A stretch of DNA of 64,000 nucleotides from assembly GCF_001592825.1 (NCBI RefSeq), contig NZ_LTZG01000041.1, forward strand, positions 110,680 to 174,679, written 5' to 3'. Shown here one piece after another: positions 57,066 through 64,000 of the stretch (position 1 is its first letter; each line of letters begins with the position of its first letter). The stretch comes from Planococcus maritimus. GTDB lineage: Bacteria; Bacillota; Bacilli; Bacillales_A; Planococcaceae. The notes beneath the pieces were generated by a model, which was given only the letters and a program-made list of their open reading frames with translations, had not been told where the DNA came from and did not search any database. The position numbers and the translations under genes are program-made.

Positions 57066-57079
57066 GTTAAGCGCTTCCA
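57066..57079 (+). promoter_or_regulatory. Candidate CcpA cre site before rocD
   Basis: GTTAAGCGCTTCCA matches the cre consensus TGWAAGCGYTWNCA at 12 of 14 positions, 44 bp before the rocD start. Catabolite repression of ornithine breakdown would make sense, but binding is inferred. Confidence 0.5.
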
Positions 57080-57122
57080 ACAGGGTTAATGGATAGGGTC
57101 TAAATTTAAGGAGGAATTTGGA

Positions 57123-58316
57123 ATGACACAAACACAGTCAATCATTGAAAAAACAGAACAGTACGGGGCGAAGAACTACCATCCACTGCCGATCGTCATC
57201 TCAAAAGCGGAAGGCGTTTGGGTAACAGATCCGGAAGGTAATAAATTCATGGATATGCTTTCTGCCTATTCTGCAGTAAACCAAGGCCATCGCCACCCGA
57301 AAATCATCCAGGCATTAAAAGATCAAGCGGACCGTGTCACATTGACGTCTCGTGCTTTCCACAATGATCAACTGGCACCATGGTATGAAATGATTTGTGA
57401 AATTTCAGGAAAAGAAATGGCTTTGCCGATGAACACCGGAGCGGAAGCTGTAGAAACCGCCATCAAAGCTGCACGCCGCTGGGCATATGACGTTAAAGGC
57501 GTTGAAGAGAACAAGGCAGAAATCATTGCATGTGAAGGCAACTTCCATGGCCGTACCATGACAGCAGTTTCCCTTTCGTCTGACCCAGAATACCGCAGAG
57601 GCTTCGGTCCGATGCTGCCAGGTATCAACATCGTTCCATTCGGTGATTTAGATGCGTTGAAAAATGCCATTACACCAAACACAGCAGCGTTCCTAATCGA
57701 GCCGATCCAAGGAGAAGCAGGAATCATTATGCCACCTGAAGGCTTCTTGAAAGCTGCACGTGAGTTGTGCCGCGAGCATAATGTTTTGTTCATCGCTGAT
57801 GAGATCCAATGTGGGCTTGCGCGTACAGGAAAAATGTTCGCTTGTGAATGGGAAGATGTAGACCCAGATATGTACATTCTCGGAAAAGCCCTTGGTGGCG
57901 GAGTATTCCCAATCTCTTGTGTTGTCGCAAACAATGAAGTGCTTGGCGTCTTTAACCCAGGCTCGCATGGTTCGACATTTGGCGGAAATCCGCTTGCTTG
58001 TGCTGTATCCATCGCTTCTATGCAAGTGCTTCAAGAAGAGAGCCTACCGGAACGTTCATTAGAGCTTGGCACATACTTTATGGAAGAGTTGAATAAGCTC
58101 GACCATCCAGTCATTAAAGAAGTCCGCGGCCGTGGCTTGTTCATTGGGATGGAATTGACAGAAGCAGCACGTCCATACTGCGAACAACTAAAAGAACTTG
58201 GGCTATTGTGCAAAGAAACGCATGACACAGTCATTCGTTTTGCACCGCCATTGATCATCACAAAAGAAGAATTGGACTGGGCGCTTGAGCGAATTCACCA
58301 AGTGTTCACAAAATAA
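57123..58316 (+). CDS. rocD: Ornithine aminotransferase
   Basis: A 397-residue class III PLP aminotransferase converting ornithine and 2-oxoglutarate to glutamate semialdehyde and glutamate. The PLP lysine is Lys255 in [25 protein letters not shown] and [15 protein letters not shown] are the other cofactor motifs. TAAGGAGGAATTTGG precedes the ATG. A terminator separates it from rocA, so it has its own transcript, probably under the cre site. Confidence 0.94.
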   Translation: MTQTQSIIEKTEQYGAKNYHPLPIVISKAEGVWVTDPEGNKFMDMLSAYSAVNQGHRHPKIIQALKDQADRVTLTSRAFHNDQLAPWYEMICEISGKEMALPMNTGAEAVETAIKAARRWAYDVKGVEENKAEIIACEGNFHGRTMTAVSLSSDPEYRRGFGPMLPGINIVPFGDLDALKNAITPNTAAFLIEPIQGEAGIIMPPEGFLKAARELCREHNVLFIADEIQCGLARTGKMFACEWEDVDPDMYILGKALGGGVFPISCVVANNEVLGVFNPGSHGSTFGGNPLACAVSIASMQVLQEESLPERSLELGTYFMEELNKLDHPVIKEVRGRGLFIGMELTEAARPYCEQLKELGLLCKETHDTVIRFAPPLIITKEELDWALERIHQVFTK

Positions 58317-58324
58317 CAATCGTT

Positions 58325-58346
58325 ATGGCAAATGGAAGTTTGCCAT
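58325..58346 (+). promoter_or_regulatory. Inverted repeat between rocD and glutamate dehydrogenase
   Basis: ATGGCAAA-N6-TTTGCCAT with perfect 8-base arms, just after the rocD stop and 52 bp before the next gene. There is no T run. Its GCAAA...TTTGC core resembles the rocA palindromes with one extra base in the centre. Confidence 0.55.
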
Positions 58347-58397
58347 GTTACACTAGATGCGAGTAATTACTAAAACACAAAGAGGCGAAATTAAACA

Positions 58398-59642
58398 ATG
58401 GCTGAAAACTTGAACTTGTTGACGTCAACGCAGGATGTCATTAAAATTGCATTGGATAAACTTGGATACGAAGATTCGATGTACGAACTTCTGAAGGAAC
58501 CGATGCGGATCTTGGAAGTGCGTATCCCGATCCGGATGGACGATGGGAAAACGAAAGTGTTCACGGGATTCCGTGCACAGCACAATGATGCTGTCGGTCC
58601 AACTAAGGGGGGAGTCCGCTTCCACCCTGATGTGAACCGCGACGAGGTTATCGCACTATCCATGTGGATGACATTGAAATGCGGAATCGTGGACTTGCCA
58701 TACGGCGGCGGTAAAGGCGGCATCATTTGCGATCCGCGCGAAATGTCCATGCACGAAATCGAAAAGCTGAGCCGTGGCTATGTACGTGCCATCAGCCAGA
58801 TTGTCGGGCCGAACAAGGACATCCCGGCGCCGGATGTATTCACAAACTCGCAAATCATGGCCTGGATGTTCGACGAATACAGCAAGATTGACGAATTCAA
58901 CTCACCAGGATTCATTACAGGTAAGCCGATTGTGCTCGGTGGCTCGCAGGGGCGTGACAAAGCAACTGCACAAGGTGTCACAATCGTGATCAACGAAGCG
59001 GCGAAAAAACGCGGTCTTGATATGAAAGGCGCACGTGTTGTCATTCAAGGCTTCGGTAACGCGGGGAGTTTCCTAGCCAAATTCTTGCACGATGCAGGCG
59101 CTAAAGTTGTCGGCATTTCCGATGCATACGGTGCACTTCATGATCCGGAAGGTCTGGATATCGATTATCTTCTAGACCGTCGCGACAGCTTCGGAACCGT
59201 CACAACACTTTTCGATAACACTATTACTAATAAACAATTGTTCGAAATCGATTGTGACATTTTGGTTCCTGCAGCAATTGCCAACCAGATCACAGAAGAA
59301 AACGCGCACGACATCAAAGCTTCTATCGTAGTGGAAGCGGCGAATGGGCCGACAACGGCAGAAGCGACGAAAATTTTGACTGACCGCGGCATTCTGCTAG
59401 TGCCCGATGTACTTGCAAGTTCTGGTGGTGTAACAGTGTCGTACTTTGAATGGGTTCAGAATAACCAAGGCTATTATTGGACGCAGGAAGAAGTCGATGA
59501 GAAACTTGAGAAGAAATTGGTGGAAGCTTTTGAGAACGTATACAATGTAGCCACCAACCGCAATATCGATATGCGTCTTGCAGCTTACATGGTCGGTGCA
59601 AGAAGAACTGCAGAAGCCTCACGCTTCCGTGGATGGGTATAA
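58398..59642 (+). CDS. NAD-type glutamate dehydrogenase (RocG/GudB-like)
   Basis: A 414-residue enzyme that deaminates glutamate to 2-oxoglutarate and ammonium. The active-site lysine is Lys106 in [22 protein letters not shown] and [16 protein letters not shown] (dinucleotide fold) are further markers. The length and close position behind rocA-rocD fit a catabolic RocG/GudB enzyme. AGAGGCGA precedes the ATG. It completes the route ornithine - P5C - glutamate - 2-oxoglutarate. Confidence 0.94.
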   Translation: MAENLNLLTSTQDVIKIALDKLGYEDSMYELLKEPMRILEVRIPIRMDDGKTKVFTGFRAQHNDAVGPTKGGVRFHPDVNRDEVIALSMWMTLKCGIVDLPYGGGKGGIICDPREMSMHEIEKLSRGYVRAISQIVGPNKDIPAPDVFTNSQIMAWMFDEYSKIDEFNSPGFITGKPIVLGGSQGRDKATAQGVTIVINEAAKKRGLDMKGARVVIQGFGNAGSFLAKFLHDAGAKVVGISDAYGALHDPEGLDIDYLLDRRDSFGTVTTLFDNTITNKQLFEIDCDILVPAAIANQITEENAHDIKASIVVEAANGPTTAEATKILTDRGILLVPDVLASSGGVTVSYFEWVQNNQGYYWTQEEVDEKLEKKLVEAFENVYNVATNRNIDMRLAAYMVGARRTAEASRFRGWV

Positions 59643-59645
59643 AAA

Positions 59646-59675
59646 ACAACCGCTCGGCTGATGCCGAGCGGTTTT
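59646..59675 (+). terminator. Terminator of the glutamate dehydrogenase gene
   Basis: AACCGCTCGG and CCGAGCGGTT, then short T run. Confidence 0.9.
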
Positions 59676-59690
59676 CTTATGCTCAATGTT

Positions 59691-59719
59691 TTGCTTTTTC
59701 AGGATTGAAAATTCATAAT
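59691..59719 (+). promoter_or_regulatory. Promoter of the alcohol dehydrogenase gene
   Basis: TTGCTT (59691-59696), 17-bp spacer, CATAAT (59714-59719), about 33 bp before the ATG. Confidence 0.65.
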
Positions 59720-59751
59720 GAAAAATGAACGTATTTAGAGGAGGAGATTAG

Positions 59752-60915
59752 ATGAACGCATTTTCATTTTATAACCCGGTTAAATTGATTTTTGGCAAAG
59801 GGCAACTAGAAGCATTAAAAACAGAAGTTCCAAATTATGGTAAAAAAGTATTGGTCGTATACGGTGGAGGCAGCATCAAGAAAAATGGCCTTTACGACGA
59901 AGTGATGGCGACGCTAAATGAAATGGGTGTAGAAATCCATGAATTATCCGGTGTAGAGCCGAACCCGCGCTTGTCAACAGCGAAACGTGGAATCGAGATC
60001 TGCAAGCAAGAAAACATCGATATGCTCCTAGCAGTAGGCGGCGGCTCTGTCATCGACTGCACAAAACTCATCGCAGCTGGAGCGAAATACGACGGCGACG
60101 CATGGGATTTCGTTACCCGTAAAGCGACACCGGAAGAAGTATTGCCATTTGGCACAGTTTTGACTTTGGCAGCAACAGGTTCAGAAATGAATGCCGGTTC
60201 TGTTATCACGAACGAAGAAACAGAAGAAAAATACGGCTGGGGCAGCCCGTTGACTTTCCCGAAATTTTCTATTTTGGACCCAAGCTACACGATATCCGTA
60301 CCGCGCAACCATACAATCTATGGGGTAGTGGACATGATGTCGCACATGTTCGAGCAATATTATCACAACGCAACGAACACACCGGTCCAGGATCAGATGA
60401 TCGAAGGGGTATTGCGCGCTGTGATCGATACAGCTCCAAAACTTATGGAAGACCTCGAAAGCTACGAACACCGTGAAACCATCCTATTCGCCGGCACAAT
60501 GGGGCTTAACAACTTCCTACAGATGGGCTATAACGGAGACTGGGCATCGCATAATATTGAACATGCCGTATCAGCAATCTACGACATTCCACACGCAGGC
60601 GGCTTGGCGATCCTGTTCCCGCAATGGATGCGCCACAACGTTCCGGTCAACCCATCACGTTTTGCACAAATGGCCACTCGCGTATTCGGAGTCGATCCGG
60701 ATAACAAATCTGAAGAACAAATCGCGAACGAAGGAATCGATCGTCTCGTTGAGTTCTGGACATCAATCGGAGCTCCGAGCAGCCTGAAAGATTACGACAT
60801 CGATAATTCCCGTTTCTCAGACATCGTCGACAAGACTCTCGTCTACGGCGAATTCGGCAACTTCAATAAATTGAACGGTGAAGACGTAGAGAAAATCTTG
60901 CAAGCTTCGCTCTAA
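59752..60915 (+). CDS. Iron-containing alcohol dehydrogenase (YugJ/BdhA-like)
   Basis: A 387-residue group III alcohol dehydrogenase, probably an NADH- or NADPH-dependent butanol/aldehyde reductase. The NAD loop [24 protein letters not shown], and metal-binding [11 protein letters not shown] and [14 protein letters not shown] are present. AGAGGAGGAGATTAG precedes the ATG. The position after yugI-like and roc genes matches yugJ/yugK in Bacillus. Single-gene unit with promoter and terminator. Confidence 0.92.
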   Translation: MNAFSFYNPVKLIFGKGQLEALKTEVPNYGKKVLVVYGGGSIKKNGLYDEVMATLNEMGVEIHELSGVEPNPRLSTAKRGIEICKQENIDMLLAVGGGSVIDCTKLIAAGAKYDGDAWDFVTRKATPEEVLPFGTVLTLAATGSEMNAGSVITNEETEEKYGWGSPLTFPKFSILDPSYTISVPRNHTIYGVVDMMSHMFEQYYHNATNTPVQDQMIEGVLRAVIDTAPKLMEDLESYEHRETILFAGTMGLNNFLQMGYNGDWASHNIEHAVSAIYDIPHAGGLAILFPQWMRHNVPVNPSRFAQMATRVFGVDPDNKSEEQIANEGIDRLVEFWTSIGAPSSLKDYDIDNSRFSDIVDKTLVYGEFGNFNKLNGEDVEKILQASL

Positions 60916-60920
60916 TATAG

Positions 60921-60957
60921 AAAAAATCCCGATGCATGATGCATCGGGATTTTTTTA
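60921..60957. terminator. Bidirectional terminator between ADH and CDF genes
   Basis: AAAAAATCCCGATGCA and TGCATCGGGATTTTTT. Confidence 0.93.
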
Positions 60958-61944
60958 TTCTGGTTTTTTTAAGGAATCTGGGCGCTTGCTTACGTGCACC
61001 CAATGTTTTTCACCATCATCCGCATCAAGTGAAACGATCACATCGTCAACGCTCGGCTGGCTCAAGATAAGTTCAGCCAAACGGTTCTGAAGTTCATCTG
61101 CTTCCCTGACGGTGAGATTAGGATCGACTTCCACTAAAGTTTCAACGTGCAAGAATTCACCTTCCTTCACTACTTCAAGTTCCCGGATATCTTTGACGGA
61201 AGGACGGTCGGTAAGGAGGTGCGCGATGTGATTGACCATCTGTTCGTCCGTTTCTCCAATAACCCCACGCGCATTATCGAGGAAAACTTTCATGACAACA
61301 TAGAACATCATTAGTCCAATGGCAATAGACGCTACGCCTTCAATTTGAAGGAATCCGCTATAGTGAGCAATCAAGACAGCGGCGAGAGCCAGCACCCCAC
61401 CAGAAGTCGCGACCAAATCTTCGAGGAAGACCAATTTAGTAGCTGGTTTCGCACGGTTTAAATGAGTGAAACTTGTCGTCAGTGGTGCAAGGGCGCCGCC
61501 TTTGACGCCAGCTTCATGCAATACTTCTTTGCCGGCTTTATATAAAACGAAAAACTCTAATATGATGGCGATCGATAGAACGATGACACTAATGATAAAA
61601 CCTTCCGCTTCAGTTGGATGCAGCATTTGGTGCCATCCTTCACGAATGGTTTCATAGGCCATGATGCCAACGACTAGTACCGCTGCTAGTAAAACTAAAT
61701 TCAGAAGACGTCCAAAACCATTAGGAAACTGCTTAGTCGGTGCTTTTTTCGATAATGCTGATCCGATAAAAACAAAATACTGATTCGCAGCGTCGCCGAT
61801 GGAGTGCATCGTTTCAGCGAACATGGCGACATTTCCGGTAAAAGTAAAGGCGACGCCTTTCATGATGGCAATAAACGTATTGATGAGTGCTGCGTAGAGT
61901 GAAGGTTTATTTCCGCCCTTTAACAATCCAAAAAATTCTTTCAA
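60955..61944 (-). CDS. Cation diffusion facilitator transporter
   Basis: A 329-residue CDF-family metal efflux protein with about six helices and a cytosolic C-terminal domain (VDVIVSLDADDGEKHWVHVS at the end). The helix-2 metal site reads MHSIGDAAN (His and Asp). The second site in helix 5 is LEDLVATSGG, where most CDF proteins have HxxxD, so this belongs to the ZnT9-like branch. Metal specificity is therefore uncertain. Twelve bases separate it from the upstream mgtC-like gene; they may be co-transcribed. Confidence 0.88.
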   Translation of the reverse strand: MKEFFGLLKGGNKPSLYAALINTFIAIMKGVAFTFTGNVAMFAETMHSIGDAANQYFVFIGSALSKKAPTKQFPNGFGRLLNLVLLAAVLVVGIMAYETIREGWHQMLHPTEAEGFIISVIVLSIAIILEFFVLYKAGKEVLHEAGVKGGALAPLTTSFTHLNRAKPATKLVFLEDLVATSGGVLALAAVLIAHYSGFLQIEGVASIAIGLMMFYVVMKVFLDNARGVIGETDEQMVNHIAHLLTDRPSVKDIRELEVVKEGEFLHVETLVEVDPNLTVREADELQNRLAELILSQPSVDDVIVSLDADDGEKHWVHVSKRPDSLKKPE

Positions 61945-61956
61945 AAAAATTCCCCC

Positions 61957-62688
61957 TTAAGTAATCATTTCGACATCCACTTGTTTTACGCCATTAATAG
62001 AAGAGACCTCCCTGTACAATTCAATAGTCTCCTTTCCTTGTGCGTAAGTTACACGGATCGAAAGTTTGTAGTACCACGTGCCATTATTGTGCTCTGGATG
62101 AAGAATCGACAAGTTTTCAATGATTATGCCGCCTTGTTTCAGCTCTTCCATTACTTCACTGATCGCTAGCTCCTCTGTAACATACACGGTAAGCTTTGCC
62201 TCAACCTGCCTCAGTCGTTTCGGACCGAAGTGGAATAAGAGAGGGGGGATCACTTCAATCCCTACGAGAACTAGCAAAACGGCAGTCACTGCTTCAATAT
62301 AAAAGCCAGCGGCAACAGCAATACCAATTCCGCCAGATCCCCAAATCATAGCTGCCGTTGTCAGTCCAGAAATAGAATCGTTCCCTCGTTTCAAAATAAC
62401 CCCTGCACCTAAAAAGCCAATCCCTGAAACAATTTGGGCGGCAAGCCGAAGTGGATCCATTGTGATATTGACACCTTCATTGCTACTGGGTTCTGCAATA
62501 TAAGCAGATTCAATTGAAATGATAGTCAATAAACAACTGAATGTGGCAATGACCATGCTTGTTTTCAAACCTACTGGCTTTCTTTTTAATTCCCTTTCCA
62601 ACCCAATAACTAAACTCAAAACGGCGGCAATCGCTAATTTTATAAATGTCTCGAATGAAGAAACTTCGAATGAGCTGAAAAATTCCAA
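61957..62688 (-). CDS. MgtC/SapB family membrane protein
   Basis: About 243 residues: five N-terminal helices with LVIGLERELKRKPVGLKT, the MgtC signature, and GIGFLGAGVILKRGN, then a C-terminal ACT-like cytosolic domain. TTG 62688 is preferred because GGAGG lies 8 bases upstream; ATG 62694 and ATG 62703 are in frame but sit too near or on that site. MgtC proteins are linked to magnesium limitation. The neighbouring gene is another metal-related transporter. Confidence 0.88.
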   Translation of the reverse strand: MEFFSSFEVSSFETFIKLAIAAVLSLVIGLERELKRKPVGLKTSMVIATFSCLLTIISIESAYIAEPSSNEGVNITMDPLRLAAQIVSGIGFLGAGVILKRGNDSISGLTTAAMIWGSGGIGIAVAAGFYIEAVTAVLLVLVGIEVIPPLLFHFGPKRLRQVEAKLTVYVTEELAISEVMEELKQGGIIIENLSILHPEHNNGTWYYKLSIRVTYAQGKETIELYREVSSINGVKQVDVEMIT

Positions 62689-62783
62689 GGTCATAACCTC
62701 CATTTCACTTTGCGGTTGAATGTGAAGCCGGCAAATGGCAAACTGGAAAGTGATGTTAAAACTAATGCAGCAAGAGGTGCAAA

Positions 62784-63686
62784 ATGGAAAAACCTGCGAT
62801 TCATCCTTACATACCTATTCTAGTAGGAGTTATTTCTGTTGCGATGTCTGCGATCTTCGTAAAGATGACAACTGCTGATGCTGGAGTCACGGCTTTTTAC
62901 CGGATGTTATTTTCTATTCTATTAATGTCCCCGGTATTCCTTTATAGCTATCTTCCTGAAATAAAGAAACTAAATAGAAGAGACTGGGCATTTTCTGCAG
63001 TTGCCGGCATTTTCTTAGCCTTCCACTTTATTCTCTGGTTTGAATCACTTAATTTCACTTCGGTAGCTAGTTCCACTGTTTTGGTAACATTGCAGCCTCT
63101 ATTTGCATTTGCCGGCACATACTTTTTTTTCAAAGAGCGACTTTCTTTAAAGACCTTGATTTCTGGAATAGTAGCAATCACGGGAAGTATCATAATTGCA
63201 TATGGAGATTTTCAAGTAAGTGGAAGTGCTTTGTTTGGTGACGTGCTAGCGTTGATTGCTTGTGCTTTGATTACGGCATATCTGTTATTCGGTCAGGATG
63301 TAAGGAAGCGCCTATCCTTAGTAACATATACATTCATCGTTTATGGATTTAGTACGATAACGCTATTTTTCTATATTATTGTTAAAGGAGAGTCGTTTGG
63401 ACCTTATCCGATGGGAGAGTGGATGTGGTTTCTTCTATTAGCTCTTATTCCAAACCTTCTTGGCCACACTTTGTTTAACTGGGCAGTGAAGTGGGTGAGT
63501 ACCAATGTGATTTCCATCGCGATTCTGTTTGAACCAGTGGGAGCAGCAGTCTTAGCGTATTTCATACTCGGAGAACTGGTTAGCGCGTCGCAAATTATAG
63601 GTGGAAGCATTGTAATAGCAGGGCTGTTATTCTTTATTGTGGACTACAAAAGAATTAGAAAAATCTTTTTTCGGAAAAGTGCTTGA
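62784..63686 (+). CDS. EamA/DMT-family transporter
   Basis: A 300-residue membrane protein with ten predicted helices in two EamA repeats (first repeat ending near FFFKERLSLKTLISGIVAITG, second near YFILGELVSASQIIGGSIVI). Probably a metabolite exporter of unknown substrate. AAGAGGTG precedes the ATG. No terminator follows: its stop codon lies inside the -35 region of the first rRNA promoter, so read-through into the rrn leader is possible. Confidence 0.88.
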   Translation: MEKPAIHPYIPILVGVISVAMSAIFVKMTTADAGVTAFYRMLFSILLMSPVFLYSYLPEIKKLNRRDWAFSAVAGIFLAFHFILWFESLNFTSVASSTVLVTLQPLFAFAGTYFFFKERLSLKTLISGIVAITGSIIIAYGDFQVSGSALFGDVLALIACALITAYLLFGQDVRKRLSLVTYTFIVYGFSTITLFFYIIVKGESFGPYPMGEWMWFLLLALIPNLLGHTLFNWAVKWVSTNVISIAILFEPVGAAVLAYFILGELVSASQIIGGSIVIAGLLFFIVDYKRIRKIFFRKSA

Positions 63687-63711
63687 TTTTTTTAGGCATG
63701 CGGTTTATAGT
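63683..63711 (+). promoter_or_regulatory. rrn promoter P1
   Basis: TTGATT (63683-63688), 17-bp spacer, TATAGT (63706-63711). The -35 hexamer overlaps the stop codon of the upstream gene. Confidence 0.7.
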
Positions 63712-63757
63712 AATAAATGTCCTCGAAACAGCCGATAAAAAATATTTTGAAATAGTA

Positions 63758-63786
63758 TTGACATCGAGTTTCAAAAAGGATATAGT
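63758..63786 (+). promoter_or_regulatory. rrn promoter P2
   Basis: TTGACA (63758-63763), 17-bp spacer, TATAGT (63781-63786), with an AT-rich UP-like stretch upstream. It lies 75 bp after P1. The following 175 bp is the rRNA leader, with stem-forming segments (CGCGAGCGATCGCG) likely used in processing. Confidence 0.9.
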
Positions 63787-63961
63787 AATCAAGTCGCCAA
63801 AACAAGGCGCACAACATGAACCTTGAAAACTGAACAGCAAAACGTCAATAATACAGTCGCGAGCGATCGCGACACAACTTACTGATCAGCTACGGCAGAT
63901 CAAGCGAATCGCGCGTCTTTCAAGACGGCGATACGCCAGCAGTATTGAGCAATCAACTACT

Positions 63962-64000
63962 CTATAATGGAGAGTTTGATCCTGGCTCAGGACGAACGCT
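63962..64000 (+). rRNA. 16S rRNA, 5' end (cut by window edge)
   Basis: GGAGAGTTTGATCCTGGCTC followed by AGGACGAACGCT is the universal 5' end of bacterial 16S rRNA. Only the first 39 or so bases are in the window; the exact mature 5' end is uncertain by a few bases. Confidence 0.97.

Overview
The window reads as chromosomal DNA of a low-to-mid GC Firmicute of the Planococcaceae/Bacillaceae type (Planococcus-like is my best guess; this is inference). The evidence is strong GGAGG-type ribosome binding sites, intrinsic terminators after nearly every transcription unit, Bacillus-type riboswitches (SAM-I and lysine), and a gene order that follows, in shortened form, the Bacillus subtilis fad/yus - met - suf - yun - yut - yui - mrp - yug segment. 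It ends inside the 5' end of a 16S rRNA gene preceded by tandem promoters. No prophage, CRISPR array, tRNA or intact transposase gene was seen.

Layout: 0.15-4.0 kb holds a BCCT compatible-solute transporter, a 5'-3' exonuclease, a C39-like peptidase, a STAS protein and a thioredoxin. 4.0-9.7 kb is a FadR-boxed beta-oxidation operon (fadN-fadA-fadE). 9.7-10.2 kb is an intergenic repeat cluster. 10.3-16.7 kb has yusI, gcvH, yusF, yusE, the SAM-riboswitch metNPQ operon, a DAACS symporter and a lipoprotein. 16.8-22.9 kb has a small gene with an apparent ATT start, the sufCDSUB Fe-S operon and a 60-residue protein. 23.1-28.1 kb has yunF-yunE-yunD and a lysine-riboswitch NhaC-type transporter. 28.2-30.0 kb is an NSS transporter with its 40-residue small subunit. 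30.1-37.9 kb is the yut/yuz/yui cluster: Fe-S carriers, two NADH dehydrogenase-like flavoproteins (one behind a Rex box), Nudix, YuiA/B/D, and a second repeat copy. 38.0-45.4 kb has pepA and, on the minus strand, mrpABCDEFG. 45.5-53.5 kb has an MFS exporter, a lipoprotein cyclophilin, a MalY/PatB lyase, yugE, an XRE regulator, a second NSS transporter and a large unrecognised membrane protein with a sigma-like N-terminus. 53.6-60.9 kb has yugI, a degenerate RocR-like regulator, rocA, rocD, a glutamate dehydrogenase and an iron alcohol dehydrogenase. 60.9-64.0 kb has CDF, MgtC and EamA membrane proteins and the start of an rrn operon.

Functional themes are fatty-acid oxidation, Fe-S assembly (Suf plus NfuA-like and A-type carriers), methionine and lysine uptake, Na+/H+ homeostasis (Mrp) with compatible-solute uptake, and arginine/ornithine/proline breakdown to glutamate and 2-oxoglutarate.

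The most unusual observations are: a 240-bp repeat inserted precisely between two identical 31-bp copies of a transcription terminator, with a second copy of the repeat also lying between two terminators; a RocR-type regulator that has lost GAFTGA, Walker B, arginine-finger and sensor II residues; an 853-residue protein joining a sigma-factor-like domain to a membrane anchor and a large outer domain; and three genes whose best start codons are ATT, CTG and ATC.
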